Source: Rhodovulum sulfidophilum DSM 1374 (GTDB lineage Bacteria > Pseudomonadota > Alphaproteobacteria > Rhodobacterales > Rhodobacteraceae). From it: 64,000 nt of DNA. The notes under the pieces were generated by a model. That model was not told the DNA's origin. It did not search any database and saw nothing but the letters and a program-made list of their open reading frames with translations. Location of the stretch: positions 2,232,001 through 2,296,000 of the forward strand of contig NZ_CP015418.1 in NCBI RefSeq assembly GCF_001633165.1. The letters are read 5' to 3'. Made by a program: the position numbers and the translations under genes. Below are positions 18,290-26,831 of this stretch, one piece after another (the first letter of the stretch is position 1; every line of letters begins with the position of its first letter).

Positions 18290-19843
18290 CTAAAGCGGGA
18301 TGTTGCCGTGTTTCTTGGGCGGCCGGGTCTCGCGTTTCGACAACAGCCCGCGCAGGGTCAGCGCGATGGCGCTGCGGGTCTGGCAGGGCTGCACGATATC
18401 CGACACGAAGAGCCGCCCGGCCGAGAGATAGGGCGAGGCGAATTCGGCGCGGTATTCCTCGGCCAGCTCCTGCGCGCGGGCGGCGCGGTCCTCGGCCTCA
18501 GCCAGATCCTTGCGGTAGAGGATGTTGACCGCGCCTTCGGCCCCCATCACCGCGATCTCGGCGCTGGGCCAGGCGATCACCCGGTCGGCGCCCATGTCCT
18601 GGCTGCACATCGCCAGATAGGCGCCGCCATAGGCCTTGCGCATGATGACGGTGATCTTCGGCACCGTCGCCGAGGCATAGGCAAACAGCATCTTGGCACC
18701 ATGCCGGATGATGCCGCGCCGCTCCTCGGCCACGCCCGGCAGAAAGCCCGGAACATCGACCAGCGTCACCAGCGGGATGTTGAAGACGTTGCAAAGCCGC
18801 ACGAAGCGCGCGCCCTTGTCCGAGGCGTCGATGTCGAGCGCACCGGCCTTGACCATCGGCTGGTTGGCGACAAAGCCCGTCACCACGCCGCCGACACGAC
18901 CGAAGCCCACCACCAGATTGGCGGCGAAGCCTTCCATCACCTCGAGGAAATCGCCCTCGTCGGCCAGCCGTGCGATCACCTGGCGCACGTCATAGGCCGA
19001 TTTCGGATCTTCGGGCAGCAGCGCGTCAAGCGCGGGGTCGTCCTCGATCGCCAGATCGGGCTCGATCCGGTGCGGCGGGTCCATCATGTTGTTCGAGGGC
19101 AGGAAGGACAATAGCCGGTGGACGATGGCGACCGCATCGGCGTCGTCCTCGGCGATGAAATGGATATTGCCCGAGACCGAGCCATGGGCCTCGGCCGAGC
19201 CGATCTCGTCCATCGTCGTGCTCTGGCCGGTGACGGCGCGGATCACCTCGGGGCCGCAGATGAACATCTGCGCGTGCTCGCGGGTCATGATCACGAAATC
19301 GGTCAGGGCGGGGCTGTAGGCCGCGCCGCCCGCGCAGGGCCCGGCAATGACCGAGATCTGCGGCACCACGCCCGACAGCTGCACGTTGCGGTAGAAGACC
19401 TGGCCATAGGCCGAGAGCGCGCCGACGCCCTCCTGGATCCGCGCGCCGCCGGAATCGTTGAAGCCCACGACCGGGACGCCCGCCTTCAGCGCATGGTCGA
19501 GCACGAGGCAGATCTTGCGCGAATGCATCTCGCCCAGCGTGCCGCCCACGACGCCGAAATCCTGGCTGAAGGCCGCGACCGGGCGGCCGTCGACAAAGCC
19601 CGTGCCGGTGATCACGCCATCGGCCGGGATCGACTTCTTCTCCATCCCGAAATGGCGGGTCGCATGCTGGGCGTGCAGCCCGGTTTCCTGGAAGGTCCCG
19701 GCCGCATAGAGCGCCTCGATCCGTTCGCGCGCGGTCATCCGGCCCTTGGCATGGCGGTCCGCGGCCTTGGCTGGCCCGCCGCCCTCGAGCGCGGCCGCGC
19801 GCCGCTTGTCCAGCTCCTCCGCAAGGGATCGGGAAATTGCCAT
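18290..19843 (-). CDS. mmdA: Methylmalonyl-CoA decarboxylase alpha / acyl-CoA carboxyltransferase
   Basis: A 517-residue carboxyltransferase of the PccB/MmdA family. N-terminal half: KGRMTARERIEALYAAGTFQE, VGFNDSGGARIQEGV and AGPCAGGAAYSPALTDFVIM (acyl-CoA oxyanion site). C-terminal half: VDVPGFLPGVAEERRGIIRHGAKMLFAYA (biotin side) and RKAYGGAYLAMCSQDMGAD. It moves the carboxyl group from (S)-methylmalonyl-CoA to biotin. No biotin carboxylase gene is nearby, and the next three genes are gamma, biotin-carrier and Na+-pump subunits, so the direction is decarboxylation with Na+ export. The ATG at 19843 follows GGAAGGG; upstream in-frame starts give a non-family extension. Malonyl- or glutaconyl-CoA as substrate cannot be excluded. 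Confidence 0.88.
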   Translation of the reverse strand: MAISRSLAEELDKRRAAALEGGGPAKAADRHAKGRMTARERIEALYAAGTFQETGLHAQHATRHFGMEKKSIPADGVITGTGFVDGRPVAAFSQDFGVVGGTLGEMHSRKICLVLDHALKAGVPVVGFNDSGGARIQEGVGALSAYGQVFYRNVQLSGVVPQISVIAGPCAGGAAYSPALTDFVIMTREHAQMFICGPEVIRAVTGQSTTMDEIGSAEAHGSVSGNIHFIAEDDADAVAIVHRLLSFLPSNNMMDPPHRIEPDLAIEDDPALDALLPEDPKSAYDVRQVIARLADEGDFLEVMEGFAANLVVGFGRVGGVVTGFVANQPMVKAGALDIDASDKGARFVRLCNVFNIPLVTLVDVPGFLPGVAEERRGIIRHGAKMLFAYASATVPKITVIMRKAYGGAYLAMCSQDMGADRVIAWPSAEIAVMGAEGAVNILYRKDLAEAEDRAARAQELAEEYRAEFASPYLSAGRLFVSDIVQPCQTRSAIALTLRGLLSKRETRPPKKHGNIPL

Positions 19844-20145
19844 GGCACCCTTCCGCTTCTGGGGCGCGCCGAAAGACCGGCACGACCTGTTGCCGGGCCG
19901 CGGCCCGGCCCTTTTGCCGGGTATAGCCGAAGGTTTTTCCACGCGCCACAGGCGAGCGGCGGGAAGGGCCGGGCGGGGCCGATGCCGTGGCGTCTGCCGC
20001 GGTGTATGTCGTGGCGCTGGGCGTTGACGCAAGGACTGCCCGGAATTCGGGCAGTCGGCGTGATATCGGTCGGGGACTGCGGCGGGGAAGACCTGATTTC
20101 ACCGCCGGAGTTGAACTATGGGTTCCGGTTCCTAGGGTCTAGGGC
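19844..20145. other. Divergent intergenic region mmdA / glgB
   Basis: About 300 bases contain the promoters of mmdA (minus) and glgB (plus). A perfect 18-bp palindrome, GCCGGGCCGCGGCCCGGC at 19892-19909, lies in the mmdA leader about 50 bases before its start and could form a transcript hairpin. No gene is supportable; a plus-strand AT-richer patch precedes the glgB start. Confidence 0.4.
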
Positions 20146-22362
20146 ATGCATTCCGATATCACATCCCGACCGGGGCAGGGCGTTCCGAAGGACGTCCTGC
20201 AACAGATCGCCCTTGGCACCTTCGACGATCCCTTCGCGGTTCTGGGGCCTCACGGGCAGGGCGAGTTCCGTCATGTCACCGCGCTGATGCCCGGGGCCGA
20301 AACGCTCGAGGCGCTGCTGGGCCATGAGGCCGATGCTGGTGCTCATGCCCTTGCGCCGGTGCCCGACTGTCCCGGGCTGTTCACGGGCCCGGTTCCCGGC
20401 GAGGGCGCCTACCGGCTGCGCGCCTCGGCCGGGGGCACCGTCTGGGAGGCCGACGATCCCTATCGCTTCGGCCCGGTTCTGGGCGAGATGGACGAGCATC
20501 TGATCGCGAAGGGCGCGCATCGGCGGCTATGGGAGGCGCTCGGCGCCCATGCGATGACGCATGAGGGCGTCGCGGGCACCCATTTCGCGGTCTGGGCGCC
20601 CAATGCGCGCCGGGTCTCGGTGGTGGGCCCGTTCAATCAATGGGACGGGCGGCGCCATGTGATGCGGCGCCGCGGCACGACCGGCGTGTGGGAGATCTTC
20701 CTGCCCGGCATCGGCGAGAATGCCAGCTACAAATACGAAATTCTGGGGCCCGACGGGGCGCTGCAACCGCTCAAGGCCGATCCTCTGGGCTTCGGGTCCG
20801 AACATCCGCCCGCCAATGCCTCGGTCGTGCACGATCTGCGCGGCTATGGCTGGTCCGATGGCGACTGGATGCGCGACCGCGCGGGGTGCAATGCCCGCAC
20901 CGCGCCGATCTCGATCTACGAGGTGCATCTGGCCTCCTGGAAGCGCCGCGCCGATGGCCGCGCGATCTCCTATGTCGAGGCCGCCGAGGAACTGGTCGAT
21001 TATGCCGCCGCGATGGGGTTCACCCATATCGAGCTGATGCCGGTCAGCGAATACCCGTTCGACGGGTCCTGGGGCTATCAGCCGGTCGGGCTTTACGCGC
21101 CGACCGTGCGCCACGGGCCGCCGCATGAATTCCGCGATCTGGTCGATGCCGCGCATCGGAAGGGGCTTGGCGTCATCCTCGACTGGGTCGGCGCGCATTT
21201 CCCGACCGACGCGCATGGGCTGGGCAAGTTCGACGGCACCGCGCTTTACGAATATGCCGATCCGCGCGAGGGCTTCCATCAGGACTGGAATACGCTGATC
21301 TACAATTTCGGCCGCACCGAGGTGGCCAATTACCTGACTGCCAACGCGCTCTACTGGATGGAGGAATACCATGTCGACGGGCTGAGGGCCGATGCCGTGG
21401 CCTCGATGCTCTATCGCGACTATTCGCGCAAAGCCGGCGAATGGGTGCCGAACAAGGATGGCGGGCGCGAGAATTACGAGGCCATCGCGCTGCTGCAAAA
21501 CATGAACACGCTGAGCTATGGCGCCCATCCCGGCACCCTGACCGCGGCCGAGGAAAGCACCGCCTATCCCGGCGTGACCCGGCCGGTCGATCAGGGGGGG
21601 CTGGGCTTCGGCTACAAGTGGAACATGGGCTGGATGCATGACACGCTGGGCTACATGGCCGAGGCGCCGGTCAACCGGCCGCATCACCACAACCGGATGA
21701 CCTTCGGGCTGACCTATGCGTTTTCCGAGAATTTCATCCTGCCGATCAGCCATGACGAGGTGGTCTACGGCAAGGGCTCGATGCTGACCAAGATGCCCGG
21801 CGACCGCGTGGAGCAATTCGCCAATCTGCGCGCCTTCTACGGGTTCATGTGGGCCCAGCCGGGCAAGAAGCTTCTGTTCATGGGGCAGGACTTCGCCCAG
21901 GAGGCCGAATGGGCCTATGCCGGCAGTCTCGACTGGGCGGCGCTGGAACGGCCCGACCATGCCGGGATGCAGCGGCTGGTGCGCGACCTGAACACGCTTT
22001 ACCGCGGCACGCCTGCGCTCCATGCGCAGGATTGCAGCCCCGAGGGGTTCCAGTGGATCGAGGCCGACGATGCCGGGCACTCGGTCTATGCTTGGCTGAG
22101 GCGCGGCGGGCCGGAGGATCCGAATGCGGTCGCGATCAGCAACTTCTCGCCGGTCGAACAGCCGGCCTGTCGGCTGGGCCTGCCCGCGCCCGGACGCTGG
22201 CGCGAGGCACTCAATACCGATGCCGCGATCTATGGCGGGCAGGGGCGGGGCAACATGGGCGCGGTCATGGCCGAGCCCCGGCCGAGCCACGGTCAGGCGG
22301 CCTCGGCAGAGATCTGCCTGCCGCCGCTTTCGACGGTGATCCTGGTGCAGGAGGACGGCTGA
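20146..22362 (+). CDS. glgB: 1,4-alpha-glucan branching enzyme GlgB
   Basis: A 738-residue GH13 enzyme that introduces alpha-1,6 branches into glycogen. An N-terminal GlgB-specific domain (LGTFDDPFAVLGPH) is followed by a CBM48 (GTHFAVWAPNARRVSVVGPFNQWDGRRH) and the catalytic barrel: nucleophile Asp in VDGLRADAVASMLY (about residue 414), acid/base Glu in TAAEESTAYPGVT (about 468), and SHDEVVYGKGSM (about 536). The usual DWVPAHFP reads DWVGAHFP here. The length is normal. It stands alone from other glg genes in this window; the next gene overlaps or closely follows it and encodes another glucoside-active enzyme, implying coupled control of glucan or compatible-solute carbon. Confidence 0.95.
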   Translation: MHSDITSRPGQGVPKDVLQQIALGTFDDPFAVLGPHGQGEFRHVTALMPGAETLEALLGHEADAGAHALAPVPDCPGLFTGPVPGEGAYRLRASAGGTVWEADDPYRFGPVLGEMDEHLIAKGAHRRLWEALGAHAMTHEGVAGTHFAVWAPNARRVSVVGPFNQWDGRRHVMRRRGTTGVWEIFLPGIGENASYKYEILGPDGALQPLKADPLGFGSEHPPANASVVHDLRGYGWSDGDWMRDRAGCNARTAPISIYEVHLASWKRRADGRAISYVEAAEELVDYAAAMGFTHIELMPVSEYPFDGSWGYQPVGLYAPTVRHGPPHEFRDLVDAAHRKGLGVILDWVGAHFPTDAHGLGKFDGTALYEYADPREGFHQDWNTLIYNFGRTEVANYLTANALYWMEEYHVDGLRADAVASMLYRDYSRKAGEWVPNKDGGRENYEAIALLQNMNTLSYGAHPGTLTAAEESTAYPGVTRPVDQGGLGFGYKWNMGWMHDTLGYMAEAPVNRPHHHNRMTFGLTYAFSENFILPISHDEVVYGKGSMLTKMPGDRVEQFANLRAFYGFMWAQPGKKLLFMGQDFAQEAEWAYAGSLDWAALERPDHAGMQRLVRDLNTLYRGTPALHAQDCSPEGFQWIEADDAGHSVYAWLRRGGPEDPNAVAISNFSPVEQPACRLGLPAPGRWREALNTDAAIYGGQGRGNMGAVMAEPRPSHGQAASAEICLPPLSTVILVQEDG

Positions 22363-22424
22363 TGCGCGACGATGGCGAGCCCGGGATCGACCGGGCGGTC
22401 GACGCGGCGGAAAAGGAGAGCCAG

Positions 22425-24800
22425 ATGCCCCTGAGGGACCGGATCGAATTCGACGAGGCGGCGGCGCGGGCCGAGGCCGAGGCCGCGCGCGAGGCGCTGA
22501 CCACCGCCGAGACCGCCTTCGAGGCGCAGGGCCGGATCGCGCGCAGGCTGGGCGGCCGGGTCGAGGAGGGGCGGGCCGTGTTCGGCTTCTGGACGCCCGA
22601 GATCCTCGATGCGCGGGTGCCCTCGGGCGATGTCTTCCTCGAGGTCCTGGCGCCGCTCGAACCGATGGACCTGACCCGCGCGCATCAGGAGATCCGCTTC
22701 GAGCGGGCCTGGGTGCCGGTGATCGTCGAAGAGGCGCATTGCTTCACCGCCGTCACCGGCATGCGGGCGGGCAGCCGCGAGACCCTTGGCGATTTCTATG
22801 CGCTGGCCTGGCGCGATCCCGAGGGCGGCTGGCACCGCATTCTCGATCCGCTGGCGATGTCGCTGCCCTTCGGCGTGATGGCCCCGGCCGAGCTGTACGA
22901 TGTCGAGGCGATGCTGGCGGCACGGGAAGATACGGCCTATTTCCAGGCTTTCCGGGGCGAGGCGCCGCACAAGTTCGGCCCGCCCTCGAACATCCTTCAG
23001 GTCCATGTGCCGACCGCGACGGCGGGGGGCACGCTGGCCAGCCTCACCCGTCATTACCACCGCCTGGCCGAGCGCGTCGCGCGCGAGCTGCCGCTGGAAC
23101 CCGCGGACAAGCTGTTTCTGGGCTATGACGCGGTGCAACTGCTGCCGGTCGAGCCGACGACGGTGCATGAGGCGGGCCCCGATTTCTGGCAGGAGGTCGA
23201 TGGCGACGAAGAGGGCGTGACGGTCTCGCTGTTGCGGCCCGACACCACCAACTGGGGCTATGACATCGTCATTTCCGGCATGGCCACGGTCAATCCGGTC
23301 CTGCTCGAGACCGGGCGGCCCGACGAGCTGGTCGATTTCGCGGCCCAGCTGCACAATTTCCCGGGCATGCCGAAGAAACTGATCCTCGACGTGGTCTTCG
23401 GCCATGCCGACAATCAGGGGCTCGGGGCGCTCAACAGCCATTTCTTCGCCGGGCCGAACATGTATGGTCAGAACCTCGACTATCAGAACCCGGCGGTCCG
23501 GGCGATCCTGCTGGAGATGCAGCGGCGCAAGGTCAATTTCGGCGCCGACGGGGTTCGGGTCGATGGCGCTCAGGACTTCAAGTGGTGGGATGCCAGTACC
23601 CAGACGCTGCGCCATGACGACGATTATCTGCAATCCATGTCCGATCTGGTGCAGGAGGCGGCGGGCACGCGCTACCGGCCCTGGTTCATCTTCGAGGATG
23701 GCCGGCCCTGGCCCGAGGAGGACTGGGAGCTGTCGTCGGATTACCGCGCGGTGATCGAGGCACAGACCGACGAGGACGTGTTCCAGTGGGGGCCCTTGAC
23801 CTTCGCCCATAACACGCCCTTCCTCTATACCTTCTGGCTGTCGAAATTCTGGCGCATCCGCGAGATCGTCGAGCTTGGCGCCCACTGGATATCCGGCACC
23901 TCGAACCATGACACGCTGCGCCGCGGCACCCAAGTCAGCCCCAAGCTGAACGTCAATACAAGGCTTGGCCGGACCCGGATGGAGATCCTCGACAAGGCCT
24001 ATGACAACCCGGCGAACCATGTGCTGACCTATGTCGCGCTGCCGGGCGTGCCGATGGATTTCCTCAATGCCATGGCGCGGGCCTCCTGGGGGTTCATCCG
24101 CAACCAGGACGACCGTTACGGCGTCAAGGTCGTGGCCGAAGAGGCGATCAGCCTGAAATGGCAGGTCGACGAATACAGCTATTCGGTCCCCGCCAATTTC
24201 CGTCGCCTGAAGGAGATGGGGTTCGAGACCCGCAGCGACCTCGTGCGCTTCTTCGAATTCCTGCCCGCGCTGGTCGAGGTGACCGAATACGATCTGGACG
24301 AGATCGCGCGGCTTCTGAACAAGGCCGAGCCGCCGCTGGCCGGCCCCGAGGTCTATACCGTGGCCGCGCTCAAGCACATGGCGCGGGCCTGGATGGATGA
24401 CATGCACGAATATTGCAACGTCTCGACCTCGCTTCCGGCGCTCGATGCCGATCAGGCCGCGTTCTGCCTGGCCTTGCGCGGGTTTCGCCGCAAGCGTCCC
24501 TGGCTTGCCGCGAATTACGCGGGCCGCGACAGTTTCGACTATCTGCGCCCGATTGCGGGGCGGACGCTGTTCACGGCGCTCCGGCACGGTCCGGATGGCG
24601 AGCAGATCTATGCGGTCATGCATATGGAAGGAAAGCCCACGGCCGAGATCGACCCGCTGAGCCTGCCGGTGCCGGGGATCGGGGGCGGCGGCTGGGAGGT
24701 CGCGTTGCGCACGCCCTCGATCGGCCCGGATTATCATGGCGGCCCGATCACGCTGAGCGACTCGATGGCTCTGGTCTTCTCGCGGCATCTGCCGGAGTAG
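22425..24800 (+). CDS. Glucosylglycerol hydrolase-like GH13 enzyme (GghA family)
   Basis: A 791-residue glycoside hydrolase resembling cyanobacterial GghA (Slr1670), which splits the osmolyte 2-O-alpha-glucosylglycerol. A GH13-type active site is visible in GADGVRVDGAQDFKWWD near residue 378, with FIFEDGRPWPEEDW and GTSNHDTLRRGTQ further on. The N-terminal third (EEAHCFTAVTGMRAG, LPFGVMAPAELYDVEAML) matches no ordinary amylase. An ATG at 22362 overlaps the glgB stop, but the ATG at 22425 has AAGGAG six bases before it and gives the family length, so I prefer that. The frame between is still open. The glgB partnership suggests breakdown or turnover of glucosylglycerol or a related glucoside. 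The family is moderately certain; the substrate is inferred. Confidence 0.65.
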   Translation: MPLRDRIEFDEAAARAEAEAAREALTTAETAFEAQGRIARRLGGRVEEGRAVFGFWTPEILDARVPSGDVFLEVLAPLEPMDLTRAHQEIRFERAWVPVIVEEAHCFTAVTGMRAGSRETLGDFYALAWRDPEGGWHRILDPLAMSLPFGVMAPAELYDVEAMLAAREDTAYFQAFRGEAPHKFGPPSNILQVHVPTATAGGTLASLTRHYHRLAERVARELPLEPADKLFLGYDAVQLLPVEPTTVHEAGPDFWQEVDGDEEGVTVSLLRPDTTNWGYDIVISGMATVNPVLLETGRPDELVDFAAQLHNFPGMPKKLILDVVFGHADNQGLGALNSHFFAGPNMYGQNLDYQNPAVRAILLEMQRRKVNFGADGVRVDGAQDFKWWDASTQTLRHDDDYLQSMSDLVQEAAGTRYRPWFIFEDGRPWPEEDWELSSDYRAVIEAQTDEDVFQWGPLTFAHNTPFLYTFWLSKFWRIREIVELGAHWISGTSNHDTLRRGTQVSPKLNVNTRLGRTRMEILDKAYDNPANHVLTYVALPGVPMDFLNAMARASWGFIRNQDDRYGVKVVAEEAISLKWQVDEYSYSVPANFRRLKEMGFETRSDLVRFFEFLPALVEVTEYDLDEIARLLNKAEPPLAGPEVYTVAALKHMARAWMDDMHEYCNVSTSLPALDADQAAFCLALRGFRRKRPWLAANYAGRDSFDYLRPIAGRTLFTALRHGPDGEQIYAVMHMEGKPTAEIDPLSLPVPGIGGGGWEVALRTPSIGPDYHGGPITLSDSMALVFSRHLPE

Positions 24801-24841
24801 CGCGGGCCGGGTCTCGGGAAATCCCCTCCTTCGGGACACTG

Positions 24842-24877
24842 CGCGGGCGGGCCGGGGGCAGGGGCAGGACGCCCGCG
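24842..24877 (+). terminator. Possible terminator of the glgB-gghA operon
   Basis: CGCGGGCG (24842-24849) pairs with CGCCCGCG (24870-24877) across a 20-base loop, about 40 bases after the stop at 24800. It is GC-rich without a U-tract, so support is weak. Confidence 0.3.
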
Positions 24878-24998
24878 TGCTGCCGGTAACGTCGGGCGCC
24901 TCTTATTTGCGGAACATCGCGCCGCAGGCGCCTTGCGAGTGGTTCTTGCCGGGCATGGTCGACGGAACCGTCTCTCTGCCGCGCGGGGCCTGTCGTGC

Positions 24999-26099
24999 TC
25001 AGCTGCCCGAAAGATAGACCTCGACCGGGCGGACCGGGCGGCCGTCGGACCATTGCCCCATGTCGAAGTCCAGCTGATCGGCCCGGGCGCCCTCGCGGAT
25101 CACCCGGTCGAGCGCGGACCAGAGATAGCGCCAGTCGAGAGTGTCCTCGGCGCCGACGCCATCAAGCAGCAAGAGCGAAAGCAGCGGCCGGAAGAAGCTG
25201 GTATCGTCGGTCGCCTGCTCGTGATTGGCGAAATGGCCGGGGCAGCCATGGGTGTCGGTCTGCGACAGGTACATCCGCTTGCGATCGGTGGCGATGGCGC
25301 CGAAGGGGGTGTCCCATTCGGATTTCGGCACGATCCAGTCGGCATCGCCATGCAGGATCGCAACCGGCATGGTCAGCGCCTTGCCGGTGACGCCGAGGTT
25401 CACATCGTCCTGAAGGCTGTCGAGCGCCTGCCCGATCTGGCCCGGGGCAGAAGCGGCCGAACTGCTGGGGACCGGGTCGGCGGTCACGACCTGCAGCGGC
25501 ATGAGATTGGCGGGCAGCCCGTCTTCGGTGACATACCAGGGCCAGCTCAGCGCGAAGAGCCCGCCCAGCGAATGGCCATAGACATAGGTATCGACCGCGA
25601 CATCGGGGCCGAAGCCGACCCGGGCATAGGCATCCGAAACGCTGGCCAGCGCGTTCTTCATCCATGTCTCCTGGGAGGGACGCAGCCCGTCGCCGAAGAC
25701 CTCGTCGAGCAACTCGGCCACCGTCATCAGCCCGCGGGGGGGAAAGCTGCAGAAGCCGGTCTGGAAATTCGGAAAGAACACCGTGTAGCCCTGACGGACG
25801 AGATGTTCGAGATGGGCGCGGTAGATCTGCGCGGCGCCGAGCACGAAACCATGCAGGAAGATCACGGCCTTGGGGCGTCCGTTCTGCCCGAGCCAGGGCG
25901 TCCCGGGGCGGTAGACCTCGATATAGCTGCCGGCCTGGCATTTCCCGAACCGCTCGACGGTGAAGTCGGGCGAGGTATAGACGGCGCTGTAATCTGGCCG
26001 CGGCGGTGCCTTGGGGCGCAAGGGCCCGACCAATCGGCAGAGCCCGGCCTGGACAAGATAGCCGAAGGTGGTGCGCAGATCGCTCAGAAGCATCGACAC
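24999..26099 (-). CDS. Alpha/beta hydrolase fold protein
   Basis: A 366-residue alpha/beta hydrolase. VIFLHGFVLGAAQIYRAHLEHL supplies the oxyanion region, VYGHSLGGLFAL the nucleophile elbow (Ser about residue 178), AILHGDADWIVP the late Asp, and THGCPGHFANH a candidate catalytic His. No signal peptide is evident. I take the GTG at 26099, nine bases after GGGGAGG; an ATG two codons later (26093) is possible. It lies downstream of acxC on the same strand but beyond a strong terminator hairpin, so it is probably transcribed separately. An esterase or lipase-like role is likely; I see nothing that fixes the substrate. Confidence 0.75.
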   Translation of the reverse strand: MSMLLSDLRTTFGYLVQAGLCRLVGPLRPKAPPRPDYSAVYTSPDFTVERFGKCQAGSYIEVYRPGTPWLGQNGRPKAVIFLHGFVLGAAQIYRAHLEHLVRQGYTVFFPNFQTGFCSFPPRGLMTVAELLDEVFGDGLRPSQETWMKNALASVSDAYARVGFGPDVAVDTYVYGHSLGGLFALSWPWYVTEDGLPANLMPLQVVTADPVPSSSAASAPGQIGQALDSLQDDVNLGVTGKALTMPVAILHGDADWIVPKSEWDTPFGAIATDRKRMYLSQTDTHGCPGHFANHEQATDDTSFFRPLLSLLLLDGVGAEDTLDWRYLWSALDRVIREGARADQLDFDMGQWSDGRPVRPVEVYLSGS

Positions 26100-26225
26100 G
26101 GGCCCGGGCCTCCCCTTGACGGATCGTCACCATGAAAGGGCGGGACGGGCGATGGGTCAAGCGATTTGCACAATCTTTCCGCGACCTCCCTTCGCCTTTT
26201 CGGCAAGCTTCGGCGCGGATGTCAT

Positions 26226-26251
26226 GCGGCCCCCTTCGAAAAGGGGGCCGC
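26226..26251 (-). terminator. Terminator of the acetone carboxylase operon
   Basis: A perfect 11-bp stem, GCGGCCCCCTT with AAGGGGGCCGC, closes on a four-base loop that reads UUCG in the minus-strand transcript, an exceptionally stable tetraloop. It lies 25 bases after the acxC stop. Confidence 0.85.
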
Positions 26252-26275
26252 GGCACGGCCGGTCGGGGCGCCGGG

Positions 26276-26776
26276 TCAGGCGCGTTCGGGCACCTCGAGG
26301 CCGAGCCAGTCGCGATAGAAGCTGTCGATATCGGGTTCGAAATCGTGGATCACCGGATACCAGGGCGTCGGCGCCTCGACATCCAGCAGATCGCCCGAGA
26401 GCGGGCAGAAATACTCGCGGATCACCTGCCACTCGGTCGAGGGCGCCATCAGTTTGGGATAGATCTTTTCCATCGCCTCGGGCGTGTCGCGGACCCGGAC
26501 CCTGGCATGCAGTTTCCAGTTCTCGGTCCAGTCGCAGAAATCATGTCCGGCCCAGCTGCGGATCACCCATTTCCTGTCTTCGGCGCGCTGGACGATGAAG
26601 AGCTTCGGCCCCAGCGGCAGGATGATCTGGTCGTCCCAGGGCACCTGGTCCTGCAGGATCTTCAGGTAGATCTCGAACCGCTCGCGGTCCTTGGGCATGG
26701 ACAGCATCTGGTGCAGCGTGTCCTGGTCGATGGTGCCGTCCACGAGATCGCGGATCTTGGCTTCGGTATAGGCCAT
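26276..26776 (-). CDS. acxC: Acetone carboxylase gamma subunit
   Basis: A 166-residue protein matching AcxC: IRDLVDGTIDQDTLHQML at the N-terminus, then RKWVIRSWAGHDFCDWTENWKLHARVRVRDT-type text, WQVIREYFCPLSGDLLDVEAPTPWYP with metal-ligand cysteines, and DIDSFYRDWLGLEVP. It is the small zinc-binding subunit of the (alpha beta gamma)2 enzyme that converts acetone and bicarbonate to acetoacetate using ATP. It is the last acx gene, 55 bases after acxB, with a GGGAGGAA ribosome site before the ATG at 26776. Confidence 0.93.
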   Translation of the reverse strand: MAYTEAKIRDLVDGTIDQDTLHQMLSMPKDRERFEIYLKILQDQVPWDDQIILPLGPKLFIVQRAEDRKWVIRSWAGHDFCDWTENWKLHARVRVRDTPEAMEKIYPKLMAPSTEWQVIREYFCPLSGDLLDVEAPTPWYPVIHDFEPDIDSFYRDWLGLEVPERA

Positions 26777-26831
26777 GTCTGTTCCTCCCTTTCTGAGACG
26801 GGCGCCGGGATCGCCCGGCGCCCGGGTTGGG

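Noticed and set aside
19892..19909. Palindrome GCCGGGCCG/CGGCCCGGC as a terminator
   Set aside because: It lies upstream of mmdA, not downstream of any gene, and has no U-tract in the mmdA direction; at best it is a leader hairpin.
22293..24839. Long minus-strand open frame opposite the glucosylglycerol hydrolase-like gene
   Set aside because: It is a shadow of the real gene: no ribosome-binding site, no domain, and skewed amino acid composition.
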